Assembly: GCF_001540865.1 (NCBI RefSeq)
Contig: NC_033634.1
Location: forward strand, 238,498-302,497
Length of the DNA stretch: 64,000 nt
Reading direction: 5' to 3'
Source: Ananas comosus
Lineage: Eukaryota > Streptophyta > Magnoliopsida > Poales > Bromeliaceae
Position 1 is the stretch's first letter; each line of letters opens with the position of its first letter. Positions 50,031 to 61,055 of the stretch are shown here, piece by piece. The notes beneath the pieces are model-generated. The model was not told the origin of the DNA and did not search any database. It saw only the letters and a list, made by a program, of their open reading frames with translations. Position numbers and translations under genes: made by a program.

Positions 50031-50075
<45 letters not shown>

Positions 50076-50265
50076 GTAATAGCTAATTAAATTTTGGCTT
50101 TTTATTTCTCAATATTGTTTACATATGTTTAATGAATTTGTTTAAATGTTGTAGGTGAATCTCTTTGTCGACCACTCAGAGGTGATGAATCTAGAATGCC
50201 TCCGTGGCCGCAATTCAGGGCAGAACCATGCTTCGGTTCTTGGCTCTTCATTTTTCCTCGTGTGA
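47009..50265 (+). CDS. HSA32: HEAT-STRESS-ASSOCIATED 32 (HSA32)
   Basis: Plant heat-induced protein needed for long-term acquired thermotolerance. It belongs to the phosphosulfolactate synthase-like (ComA) TIM-barrel family, although enzyme activity in plants is unclear. Five exons (47009-47134, 48333-48524, 48615-48825, 49214-49437, 50155-50265) join in phase to 287 residues, essentially the Arabidopsis length. Landmarks in order are YAWKSFNEDEDRPEKPRRYG, FVDGLKFAGGSHSLMPKAFI, VYVSTGDWAEHLLRKGPSSF, ECKNLGFDTIELNA, KPQFAVKFDRSEIP, RCLEAGADMIMIDADDVCKY, GVEKTMFEAPNSK and NLFVDHSEVMNLECLRG. The start codon follows a GA-rich leader. Intron 1 is about 1.2 kb and intron 4 carries a MITE and an undetermined base (49459). 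No truncation is seen. Confidence 0.97.
49768..50070. mobile_element. MITE-like element in HSA32 intron 4, copy B
   Basis: The core at 49805-50033 begins AATTGAGCTC and ends AGCCGGACTC. It is flanked on the left by TC-TA and on the right by TA microsatellites. It matches the reverse complement of the element in ATXR3 intron 9, including AGGGTTGAGTGGGTG, the GATCAAAGG region and GCACCAAGTGCTTGGTGCTT. It has no coding capacity. Confidence 0.78.
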
Positions 50266-50421
50266 CATTGAGAATTATTATGCCGTAATATACTGGGGCA
50301 AAGTTTTGCTCTCTGTATCCAGACTATGGGCGAAGAGAGAGAAGGACAATCATGTTATTGTTAGTAGTGCTTGTTTCAAATTGTTGTCTCGCCTATCATG
50401 TATGCTTGTGTTTTTCGATTG

Positions 50422-50427
50422 AATAAA
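50422..50427 (+). terminator. HSA32: Probable poly(A) signal of HSA32
   Basis: A canonical AATAAA about 157 bases after the HSA32 stop codon. Confidence 0.45.
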
Positions 50428-50676
50428 AGTATGTGATGTTCATCCATGTATGCCTAAACTTATGGGACTTGTTTGGTACAGCTAGATCTTCTGTGAAGTA
50501 TTATTCTGTCTGCAAGATGGTTTGGAAAGAATTTAGAAAGTTAGTTTTACATTTAGACAAAGTGCAACTCTGCTAGTCTGCTATGAAACCCTGGAATTTG
50601 TATTCTGCAGTCGCTCTAACTTCAAATAACGCTTCTTCATGAGCTTCAAATACGTCAAATAAGTTACAGGACTTTC

Positions 50677-50916
50677 TTAGGGAGCTTTGTGATGCAGGCG
50701 CTGCACACAATTGTGCGTGGATGCAAGCAGCAAACGCAGGAGCATATCTTCAATTGCTGCATCACGAAGCCTCGAGTTCCTTTCTGTTCCCATGCAGGAG
50801 ACTCGAGCTATGTAGTCTGCAATTCTTCTGCCTTTGAAGCCAGATCCAACAACCTCTGCGGTTACTAGTGTGCAAAAGTGTTGGTACAGTCCCTGCTTCA
50901 GCTGTCCATACCTGCA
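50677..50916 (-). pseudogene. Possible orphan terminal coding exon
   Basis: Minus-strand frame ending in a stop at 50677. It is preceded by a good acceptor (polypyrimidine then CTGCAG) just above 50916. The exon would encode a Cys/Leu-rich helical-looking piece with YGQLKQGLYQHFCTLVTAEV, FKGRRIADYIARVSCMG and LRDAAIEDMLLRLLLAS. I do not recognise it. I find no convincing upstream exons between 51000 and 52100, where the kinesin promoter begins. It may be a stranded last exon, a gene fragment, or an open frame by chance. Confidence 0.3.
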
Positions 50917-52123
50917 GAGACAAAACAGGATCGACTGGTGTAGACGGTCCGATCTCACGACGTGTGGGAACTTTCTCTTCTGCAGGAAGTTCATGCTGAT
51001 TCGCTTTTAATTTGGCCGAAAAAGGAAGAGGTGGGGTTCCTTCAATTCTAGCACAGAAATATAATGGACGTTGGTTTGCATGTCTGTATCACGCGGTGCG
51101 CTTTTTGTGACGTGCCATGTCGGTAGAGACCTAAAATTAGATCCGTTGCTTCCATCTGCTGCTCCTCCCCACATGAAAAGACAAGAATGCGTCCCTGTAG
51201 GGTGAGATCCGCAGTCCCTTTTCCATCCCATCCCATCCCATTTGGTACCACGCATCTCTCTCTCTGCATGGAATTTCGCAGTGGACTTGAGATTGAAGCA
51301 ACTCGCAACTCAAAAGCTACCCGATAGTAATGTTTGCAGAGCCATGTCATTTAATATTAGTTTATGGAGGTGTGGAATGGCACCAAATGGTACTCACAAA
51401 TACCACATTTCGTACTATCTAGTTACGAGATCATCGCTCCTCATTACTTATATAGCAAATTTGCGATTTAGGATGCACGACATTTACATACGAATACCCT
51501 TTATGATGGTCGGGATGAACTCCTAAATGAGTTCTCATTTGTATGTTTGGTGAGTCGTATAATTTATCCAACGTTGGAATCTTAATCTGAGATGTTCTCT
51601 AGACAAACCTCAATATTGTTTTTTTATTTTTTGAGAGAGAGAACTCAATATTGTATTGAAAATGCAGATTTAAAGGAGTCCTAATAATTTGACCTATGAG
51701 CTTCTCATTTATCTTTTCTTTTTCCTACCATAATCTGTGTCATACTAGGGGCATTTTCGTCTTTATAGTTTACAGTACCCCGCCCGCACCATTTCAAAAA
51801 ATTTCGAACGTCTCTTCTCACCTTCCTCTCTATCTCTTACGGATCTCCATTTTCGCGTCCCATCTCAAATCCCTAGCCCTAAAGGATCGACGAAATATAG
51901 ATTTTTCCCGATTTTTTGTCGCACTTTTGCCTTTATTTTTTAGTATATTTCGACAATGATTTAATTCCTCTTCGTTTCCGTGCGTAAAAGTGACGCCTTT
52001 TTCGATTAATCGATTGATCCCTCTCTTTGCCTTCGCCTTCACTCCACTCCACCGAAAACTCCACTCCCCCCACCTTATCACCCTAACTCAAGTCCTAATC
52101 CCTCTCTTACCCACCTTAAATCA

Positions 52124-55100
52124 ATGTCGCTTCGCTCCCAGATCAAGCCTCCTGCCGCTTCTCGAAGCCCCTCCACCGTATAACCCCCTCCCCTCTTCTC
52201 AATTTTAAAATTTTTTTATGGTTTATATGCGGGGTGGGTGATGATTTGTATTGCATTTTATGTAATTGTGTAGAAAAAGGAGAATTTGGATGAGCTTCCG
52301 GTCGACAAGCGGCGGCGGATCGCGGTAGGGAAGATGGTAGGACCCGCAAGGGCGCGGTCGGTGCTTTCGGCGCTCAATGCGGGAGCCAATCATGGCGATT
52401 CGGCCGCCGCGGCCGTGAGCACCGACGCTGGGAGCAGCGGCGGCAGAATGGAGTTTGGATCGAGGGAGGATGTGGAGAGGCTCCTTGCGGAGAAGATGAA
52501 GGGAAAGAGCAAAAATGATTACAAAGTAACTATTTTTCTCTCCAATTTGTACTGTTCTGCTTGGTTTCAGTAGTCCTTTGCTCAGTTTACGGCTCGTAAT
52601 CTGTAGGGGAAGAGTGAGCAGATGATTGAGTACATAAAGAAGCTCAGGATTTGCACTAGATGGTATATTGAGCTCGAAGATGGATACTTGGCCGAGCAGG
52701 AGAAGCTCAGAAGCATGTACGAAGCTGAAGAGAAAAGGCGTGCTGAGATTGGTAAATGTTGTTTGATCGGCCAAAACATTATTCTGGATAAGAAATTCTG
52801 CTTCTGAGATTGGTTAATATTAGTATCCTATTTGTTTCGTGGTATGAACAGGTCTAATTGGTACTTCCATAAACATTGTGCTTATACTGCTCATCTTTTT
52901 GCAATTTGATTATTTAATTAGAGACCCAAATGAGCAATAAGGTTGAAGAGCTGGATACAATGATTCAGGAGATCAGGCAACAATATGGGACATTGCTAGT
53001 AAGCTTCAGAAAGGAGGAAGCTGACAAATTGGTGAGCGAATAGAGAATATCATAACCCCTCTTTACTGCACCCTAACCTCCCCACCCAAAAAAAAATGAT
53101 GCCATGCTTGGCAAAATTTTAATTTAGCTTTTGGAATGTTAGGCGATTTTGAAGGCCTACGAGGAGGAGAAAGAATTAAGGGTCGCTGCTGAGAGTTCGC
53201 GAGCTGCTCTAGCTGAAGAGCTAGAAAGAGTTAGCCACGACGCAAAGCGATTTAGTGATCAGGTATCTCTTACCAAAGAAGATATCTATATGAACCATCT
53301 CAATTATCTTGCTAAAGATTATTTTTTTTTGCCTTTTCTTTTCGAATTCATAAACCAGTTGAAGATGGTGCAAGACACCAACAAGAGGTTGCAAGAATAC
53401 AATACTAGCTTGCAACAGTACAACAGTAATCTCCAGGCTGATGTTGTGAAAAATGGTGAGGCAATCTCGAAGTTGCAGAAAGAGAAGAGCGCTATGATGG
53501 AAACATTGGCCAGTCTAAGGGATCATGCCAACTCAGTTAAGAACCAGTTGGAATCTTCTAGGGTGAGTTTTTCAAAATTCTCCTTTCAAGACCTTTTGAT
53601 ATTCCTGGAGATTCAATTATGATGTTATTGAATGAGGTCACTTGTTTTTTATCTTACTTTTGTTGGTCCTTGCTCTATAATCAAGAAAAGAACTGTTTTA
53701 TGGTGATAGTAAATGAATGTATTTTGTTGTATGTGCACTTCAGGGTTGTCTGAGTGTGTAGACTTGAAAGTAATTTTGAAATTTTGTGGGAGAATGTTTG
53801 AAGAAGCTGATTCGTATGGTCAGTAGTCTGTGCAAACTCGAACAAGATTAGTTCACTCTTCCATAAGCCATTCCACCTTGTTCTTTGTTCAGTTTTTTAG
53901 TTTGTGGATCATTTCCACAGCTCTCACAACTTTATGGTTGCAATTATCAATGTCACTTTAAGTTCTGACGTACTTGGTTTTCTGCACTTGTGTCAGTCTT
54001 CTCAGCAGGAGGCTATTAGACAAAAAGAAGAGTTAACGAAGGAAGTGGGATGTCTTAGAAGTGAACTGCGGCAAGTGAGAGATGACCGTGATCATTCATT
54101 AGCACAGGTGCAGAGTTTGAGTGTTGAAGTTGCTAATTATAAAGAACTGAGTGGAAAGTCCTTGAAGGATTTGGATATTCTGATAACAAAAACTACAGCC
54201 CTCGAGGTTTGCATGTTTATGTTTTGTTAGACTGCCTTTCTTATCCATTTATGTACTTGTTTGTAATTGTTATAGGAAACTTGCAGGAGACATGCATTTC
54301 ACAGCGAGAGCAATTACAGACATTGCAACCGCAATTTGCTGCTGCCCAGGAAAAATTGAAGGCAAGCAATAGAAGGACAATTACCTCTAGGGGATCAAAG
54401 AAATTAGTCTCTTTTAACGATGGAAAAGAAACTAAAAGTACTACTCTTACTTTGGTATTGCTATAATCATCTGCAGCTGGCGGATATAACAGCAATTGAA
54501 GCAGTGACAACAAATGAAAAACAAAAAAGAACTGTCAAGGATTTGCAAGATCGTTTGTCTGATGCAGAGTTCCAAATATCAGAAGGAGAAAAATTGCGTA
54601 AAAAGCTGCACAATACGATACTGGTAGCTTTCTCATCCACACCTCACAGCTATAATAGATGATTATGATACTCAGCCATTTTCCGTTTTTAGGAACTTAA
54701 GGGAAATATTCGAGTATTTTGTCGGGTTCGACCGGTTTTAGGCTACAGTGATTGCAGTGAAAAGGAAGGAGCTGTTGTTTCATATCCAACAGCTCTTGAA
54801 TTCGCTGGACGAGGCATTGATTTGACAAACAATGGTAGGAAAGATTTCTTGTTCGTAAATCTATACTTTAGTTTTAAGAATTGGTCTTTCAGATTATTGA
54901 AATTACTGATCGAGTTGTATTTTGGCATTCAACAGCTCAGAAATATTCTTTTACTTTTGACAAAGTGTTCAATCATGAAGCTTCACAAGAAGATGTTTTT
55001 ATCGAAATCTCACAGTTGGTACAAAGTGCACTCGATGGTTACAAGGTATTGTCATTTGCATTACTTTTCATCCGTTTCCTTTTTTTTTTTTGGTCTCAAG

Positions 55101-56676
55101 TGTGAAGTATCTAAGTTACCAAATCATTGTCATCTGGTGTAGGTTTGCATATTTGCTTACGGTCAAACTGGTTCTGGTAAAACCTATACTATGATGGGTA
55201 AGCCTGAACCTCAGCAAAAAGGGCTGATACCACGATCGTTAGAACAAATTTTTCAAACAAGCCAATCTCTACAATCTCAAGGATGGAGTTACAAAATGCA
55301 GGTTTATTTGCCTTGGAAAATTAAAAGTGCTAGATTTTTTTTTTTCCTTTTAATTTATATCTTGTTATATTACCCATTACTTCTCTTTTGTAGGCATCTA
55401 TGTTAGAAATTTATAACGAGACTGTACGTGATTTGTTAGTACCGGGTCGGTCAGGCACCCTAGATGCAAATGGTTCAGCTAGTAAACAATATGCCATCAA
55501 ACATGATTCGAGTGGTAACACACATGTTGCTGAACTTACAATTGTAGACGTCTACAGTATCAAGGACGTCTCATTTCTTCTCAATCAAGCTATGCAAAGC
55601 AGGTGATTATTTTCTAGAAGGCTTTCTTTTTTAACCTTTCTATAATGATAACTCTATATATATAGCTGAATATTTTTGATCCTTCATTTGGAAATATGAT
55701 TGTTTCCCACAAAAAGTAACCATAGGCCTGGAAATCTTTTTTAGTATCACTCTTATGTGAATTATATTAGCAGCAAACTCTAAAATTATCAGCTGAATTT
55801 TGGATTGCTAGGTCTGTGGGGAGGACACAAATAAATGAAGAGTCATCAAGGAGCCACTTTGTGTTCACTTTGCGGATATCCGGAGTGAATACGGTTGGTT
55901 AATATTCTTCTTTTAGACTGATTCCATTCCCTATAACCTTGTATTTGCACTCATTTTCGTTAATGGTTTCAGAGCACAGAACAGCAGGTTCAAGGTGTCT
56001 TAAATCTAATTGATTTAGCTGGAAGTGAGCGCCTAGCAAAGAGTGGCTCAACAGGCGATCGATTAAAGGAAACTCAGGTGATAGTCTCCATGCTCTTGTA
56101 CTTGTCCTCCTTCTCTCTTCTTGTTTTTGTTGGTTTTCACGCAGACTCATCTTTTTTGGAAACGGAAGGAAAAAAGAAAACCAGAAGTTACTAAGTTTTT
56201 GTAGTGTGTTGCCATAAAACTTTGAGGTGAAAAAAAAAAAAAAAGTATAACTAAATGAGGCCAATTTTCTTGATTTTCATGTCCTAATTTTCTGGTATTA
56301 TGATACTTAGGCAATTAACAAAAGTTTGTCGGCTTTGAGTGATGTAATCTTCTCAATTGCGAAGAAGGAGGATCATGTGCCTTTCAGGAATTCAAAGCTT
56401 ACTTACTTGTTACAGGTATTATAACGATTTTAAGTCCAGTACTTTCACTTCAGAATGGAACTTTCTTATTATTAATTCAATTGCTCAATGTAATAGCCTT
56501 GCCTTGGTGGTGATTCGAAGACATTAATGTTTGTCAACATTGCACCTGAGGTGTCCTCTGTCGGAGAGTCCCTCTGTTCGCTTCGGTTTGCTGCTAGAGT
56601 CAATTCATGTGAGATCGGAATACCTAGACGTCAAACTCAGATGCGCTCCTTGGACTCCAGACTCAGTTATGGTTGA
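52124..56676 (+). CDS. ATK1: Kinesin-14 (ATK1/KATA-type minus-end motor)
   Basis: C-terminal-motor kinesin that moves toward microtubule minus ends and acts in spindle assembly in plant mitosis and meiosis. Seventeen exons (52124-52177, 52274-52525, 52607-52751, 52922-53031, 53143-53262, 53359-53562, 53997-54206, 54287-54361, 54477-54623, 54693-54834, 54936-55045, 55143-55301, 55394-55602, 55812-55893, 55973-56077, 56311-56415, 56497-56676) give 802 residues. The N-terminus has a basic DKRRR nuclear-signal-like patch. A long coiled coil covers about residues 125-435. The neck/motor starts at [11 protein letters not shown] (near 443), with P-loop GQTGSGKT (530-537), SSRSH (656-660), DLAGSE (near 687) and [15 protein letters not shown] near the end. 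Intron 8 appears to use a GC donor. The assignment to ATK1 rather than a close paralogue is inference. Confidence 0.95.
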
Positions 56677-59156
56677 GCTTGACCACTGCTACCACAATTC
56701 AAATCAAATGCTGCAGCTACCCTGGGTTTTTCTGATGAATACCGCGGTACTAACTTATCCTTATGTAATTTGTACAGTAAAGACAGTGAAAGTGGTTTGT
56801 TGTAAGTTGAATTTGTAGTATGAGAAGTTCCATAAAGATTGGCAATTTATCCATATTTGGTAATACTTTTACACATGTAGCAATCTTCATTTTGCTGACA
56901 CGACTCTATTTTGCATCAATAAATAGCAATTTCTTCTGTTGGTTTCTCAAATTTAATAGACTGAATTGCTTTCAACTTCTTCTGAACTCTTGCTCTCAGC
57001 TATTGTTATGAAATTTGTTTTCTGCTTATCAGAATCATAATTATGGAATGGATTTTCATTGTATATCAATCATTGTAATATTTGAAAATTTTAACTTTGC
57101 TTGAAACTAATTTGGATTTTCATTTTCCCCTGTATGAACCCTTCCTTGGATCATGTGCGACAAACACTTGTCGCACAGGGCTGTGCATAATATGTGCTAA
57201 CTATATTCTGATTTATTATGATCACTTTCAAGCCATTTAAGCCGAATTTTTTTTGGTTCAGCTTGCATCTCTGCAATCTGCTGCTCATCAAGGGTGACAG
57301 CTTTCACAGATATGAATTGTTTCCAGTTTATTTTGTTGTTTCTTTTTCTTCTTTTACTAGTAAGCTGAAAGAGATCTCTTAATTTCCTACTTTCAAAATC
57401 AGAAGTTACTTTCAGGGAATTCCCAGGATATTCTGTTGTGCTTTTTTTTTGCCACTTTTATGTAGTAAGCTGAGAGAGATGTATTAATTATCCATTTTCA
57501 AAGCAATAATTTAGGTCAGGGGAGTACTTCAAATAAGGTTTTATGGTTGAGAGGTTCATCTCTCCTGTTTGTTGTTTTTCCTAGCAGATGTCTGTAGTAA
57601 GTCCAAATGTTCTACATCATTCCCGTGCTTCATCATCTTGTTGTTGAGTCCCATTTCTTCCATAATCCATAGTTTAGTTTTGTCTCTAAGCTCACCCAAG
57701 ACTAGCCCTTGGTATGTATTGTTTTGTCTTGATCAGAAGGGTAGAAAATTGTTGTTGCTGTACTGTAAACAGTCTGAGATTTCTATCGAAATTAAAAGGA
57801 AGAATTTTCTCTCTTTAACAGTATAGACAAACTGTCAGACTACATTCGTCTGTTTCAGAAGTGGTGGGGGAGTTCAATTATTGCTAATATTGTTTATAAC
57901 TGTTTTAAACTGATAGTAAATTGTGCCACCGAATGTGCTTTACAACTTTTTTTCTACACATATATACCTCTATTTTTCTTGTCCCGCGTCACGCAGAGCT
58001 GAAGTTTTAAAAATATATATCCCCCTGTTTATCTTGCTAAATAAAATGTCTTCGGTGACATTAGTAGGGCCACCCTCATTTCAGCAAGCAGTTTAATCTC
58101 GCAGCATAGAGATGGTTGTTACGAACGCTGTCGAAGATGCGGCGTTTCAGCTCCAGCCAGATGCACCAGGCAAAGCAGCTGAAGATGGTATTCCATATTT
58201 TCCGTTGCCGTTTAGCCAAAGATATATTGTTAGACAAGTTCGCCCAAGAATAGCCGAATCAAAGTGCCTACCGACACTACAGACTACGAAACAGATAGAG
58301 GGAAGAAAAAGGTGTGGGACATCCTCACTAGCATATCATCACAGTAACATCAGGGAATGGTTTATCATCACAATAACATCATGGGATGATTCATCAGTGC
58401 TCATTACATTAACTGCTTGGAAAGTGAGAATAAACAAAACTAAATTTTATCCAGTAACTCCTATTCTGATTTTTCTGGCATCCACATATACAGCACAAGT
58501 TTAAGGGTGTGTCCTTGTCTATGTCCAGTTTGGATAATGCTAGAAAGAAACCTGGTCAAAAAATAAGACCTTAGTATTATCTCTAGAGAATTTTGTATAA
58601 CAAGAAAAGATAAGTGGTGGTATACAATCTTTTCTTCCAACAACTTTAATTTTTTAGGAAAAAAAAGAGAGAAAATGACAGAAAATTCTAGGGGCTTCTA
58701 GACATCTTATCTCTAGGAGATAAACAAACAGAAAGGGGATGGATATTGCTTTCTGCTTTTGTAAACATTAGACCCAGAAGAAGCCCCCAGATTTCTGAGG
58801 TGGGGCCCTCCTCTCCTCCAACAGATTTTTTCCAGTGACATGTGTGGATAGTCCCTGTACTGTCCTATTAGTAATTTAATCCTTACACTAAAAAAAGTAC
58901 AGCTAATAAGCTTCTAATATCTGATTATCAGAAGATTATAATATTCACTAACTTTTGTTATGAAATAATCATTTGAATTTTGTAGTCGAAAGGATAAAGG
59001 AGATATTTTATAAAAAATAAGTTATTTTCTTTGGCAAGCAAAGGCTAAAATATAATAATATTTAAAAATTTAAAATTTGAAGTGTTCAAGCGAAAAAGTA
59101 TGTGGATGAAATTTAAAATTTTTTTTTTTTTTGAAAAATAGGTAGCAAGCTACGAT

Positions 59157-59524
59157 GAAATCTAAATATTAATAATACAGGATAGGGACTGCTATGTATT
59201 TTAGACCAATTTTATTATTTAACAAGCTGCTTACCATTTCAATATTGAGTTACAGATTACCAATAAAAATTTTAAATTTCATCCAGAAATAGATAGCATA
59301 TTACCCGCTTTATTTATTTTATTTAAAAATAAACTTAGTTGAAATCTAAATATTAATAATACAGGATAGGGACTGCTTCATATTTTAGACCAATTTTATT
59401 ATTTAACAAGCTGCTTACCATTTCAATATTGAGTTACAGATTACCAATAAAAATTTTATTTTTTTTTGAGAAATAGATAGCATATTACCCGCTTTATTTA
59501 TTTTATTTAAAAATAAACTTAGTT
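59157..59524. repeat. Tandem duplication, period 184 bp, including SINE tail
   Basis: GAAATCTAAATATTAATAAT occurs at 59157 and again at 59341. AGAAATAGATAGCATATTAC occurs at 59285 and at 59469. Each unit has about 115 bases of unique AT-rich sequence followed by the 3' end of a SINE. Units are nearly identical, so the duplication is younger than the SINE insertion. Confidence 0.9.
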
Positions 59525-59610
59525 GAAAATATGAATCAAATAGGATTCGAATTTGAAACCTTAGGTATCAATCACCAAATCATGTGCCACTTACTCTATG
59601 GACGGTCGGT
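59456..59610 (-). mobile_element. tRNA-derived SINE, full-length copy 4
   Basis: The plus strand begins with a T run and GAGAAATAGATAGCATATTA and ends near GGACGGTCGGT. The box B complement GGATTCGAAT is visible near 59543. Its 3' end is also present upstream at 59285-59340 through the local tandem duplication. A further degraded tail-only piece lies at 59119-59153. Confidence 0.82.
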
Positions 59611-59728
59611 CTAGTAAGAAATCTTAGACTTCAATATTTGTATATAATCAAATATTAGATTACCCACATCTTTTACTTAAGAGAGAGAGAGAGAGATAGA
59701 GAGAGTGAGTGAGCAAAGGGTGGTGGCC

Positions 59729-61055
59729 ATGGAGGGTGAGCAGCAGCAGCAGCAGCAGCTGAGCAAGTCCAGGGTTGTGAAGGTTGAGTCAGAGGAGAGA
59801 TGGGAACTCTTCATGACCCAAGCTAGCAATCAAGGGTGCCCTGTGAGTCACCTCCTACATGTTTTCCCTCTCTTATTTCCCATCCAATTACTACTAATAC
59901 TTTCCCTTTGCAGGGTTTCAATTATGTATCTCATATCCCCCACATCCTTAATTCCTTTTCTTTCTTTCTTTTTTTTTTTGTTCTTTTGCCCTTTTTGGAT
60001 AAACGGGATATAGAACCATGATAACCAAGTATGGGCATAGGAACATTCAAGAACCTGCAGTTTTCACTTATCTTATCTTATCTTAGTTTGATTATGCCCG
60101 GCCTTTTTTCTGCTCTTCTTTTTTTTATTAATTGGAAAGAAAATTTTAATCTGAATTTTTGGCAGGTTCTTGTCCACTTTGGTGCTTCATGGTGTGTGCC
60201 TTCCCGTGCCATGAACCCCTCCTTTGAGGAGCTGGCGCAGGCTTACCGGGATATTTCGTTCCTCCTGGTAGATGTTGATGAACTCAAGGTAAATTCATAT
60301 CAAAAGTACTAAAGTTTTTTTTTTCTTTTTTTTTTTTTGACAATTTTGTTCCAATGTTTCATATGATAGTCCAATTGAACCAGCCATTTTGAGACAGTTG
60401 ATTCTGCGTATCGTATATGATTATGTTCCTTGTCACATCTGTTCAGAACTTATCCCACAGGCCGTTTCCTACTGGATCGATCTTATGCAAGAAACCGAAG
60501 ATCATTTCGTAATAGCTAGATCGAACTTTTAGACCGAACTTTTAGAAGTAGCCCAATTTTCTGTTTTCAGAACTCAAAAGCTTGTTCAGACTGCCCCCAC
60601 CCTCTCCAACCAGAAACACCACAGACTATCTATGAGCAGAGAAGTTGTTACAAAAGCCGGTCAGCAGGCGGCAAGGCAGATATTTGGTCCTTCGGAATGC
60701 CTTCCTTGCCTCATTTCTTGCCTGACATATCGGTTCCGTTCGTATCACATTTCTATAAAATGCATGAGCTGGGGAGCTAAGACTACTCTTTGGCCGTTTA
60801 CCTGCTAATTGATCGTCCGAATTACAAAGTTCTCTCCGTACTTGAAATCCATAATTTAGTCGCCGGTCCTTCGTTCGGCTGATGAAATGGTGAATGCAGG
60901 GAGTTGCTTCTAAACTGGAAGTGAAGGCGATGCCCACCTTTGTGCTGATGAAAGATGGTCAGGTGCTAAATAAGATAGTTGGAGCCAACCCTGAAGAGAT
61001 AAAGAAGATGATTGATGCTTATGTCCAGTCCAGTGGCTCTTCTAGCGTGGTTTGA
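59729..61055 (+). CDS. CXXS1: Thioredoxin-like protein CXXS1
   Basis: Small cytosolic thioredoxin-fold protein with a single active-site cysteine. Three exons (59729-59842, 60166-60288, 60900-61055) encode 130 residues in phase. After a short poly-Gln start, the fold runs [62 protein letters not shown] and NKIVGANPEEIKKMI. The active site is WCVPS (Cys48, Ser51) instead of WCGPC, the hallmark of the CXXS group. These proteins cannot act as classical dithiol reductants and were reported to have isomerase-type or glutathionylation-linked activity. The conserved cis-proline segment MPTF is present. I used the ATG at 59729; an upstream in-frame codon would add little. Confidence 0.95.

Larger units (their letters stand above)
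50266..52123. other. Intergenic region between HSA32 and the kinesin gene
   Basis: It holds the HSA32 3' UTR with an AATAAA at 50422-50427, a possible orphan coding exon on the minus strand (50677-50916), and the kinesin promoter and pyrimidine-rich leader from about 51780. Other than these I see no gene. Confidence 0.5.
56677..59728. other. Intergenic region between kinesin and CXXS1
   Basis: It contains the kinesin 3' UTR, a perfect short hairpin (57154-57177), AT-rich DNA without a supportable gene, and a cluster of SINE-derived sequence with a 184-bp tandem duplication (59120-59610). A plus frame at 58112 and minus-strand text at 58085-58270 look protein-like over short lengths but are broken or unsupported. 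A GA microsatellite lies at 59681-59703, just before the CXXS1 start. Confidence 0.5.

Noticed and set aside
58112..58504. 130-residue plus-strand frame
   Set aside because: No acceptor or donor connects it to a larger gene, composition drifts to random, and no family is recognised.
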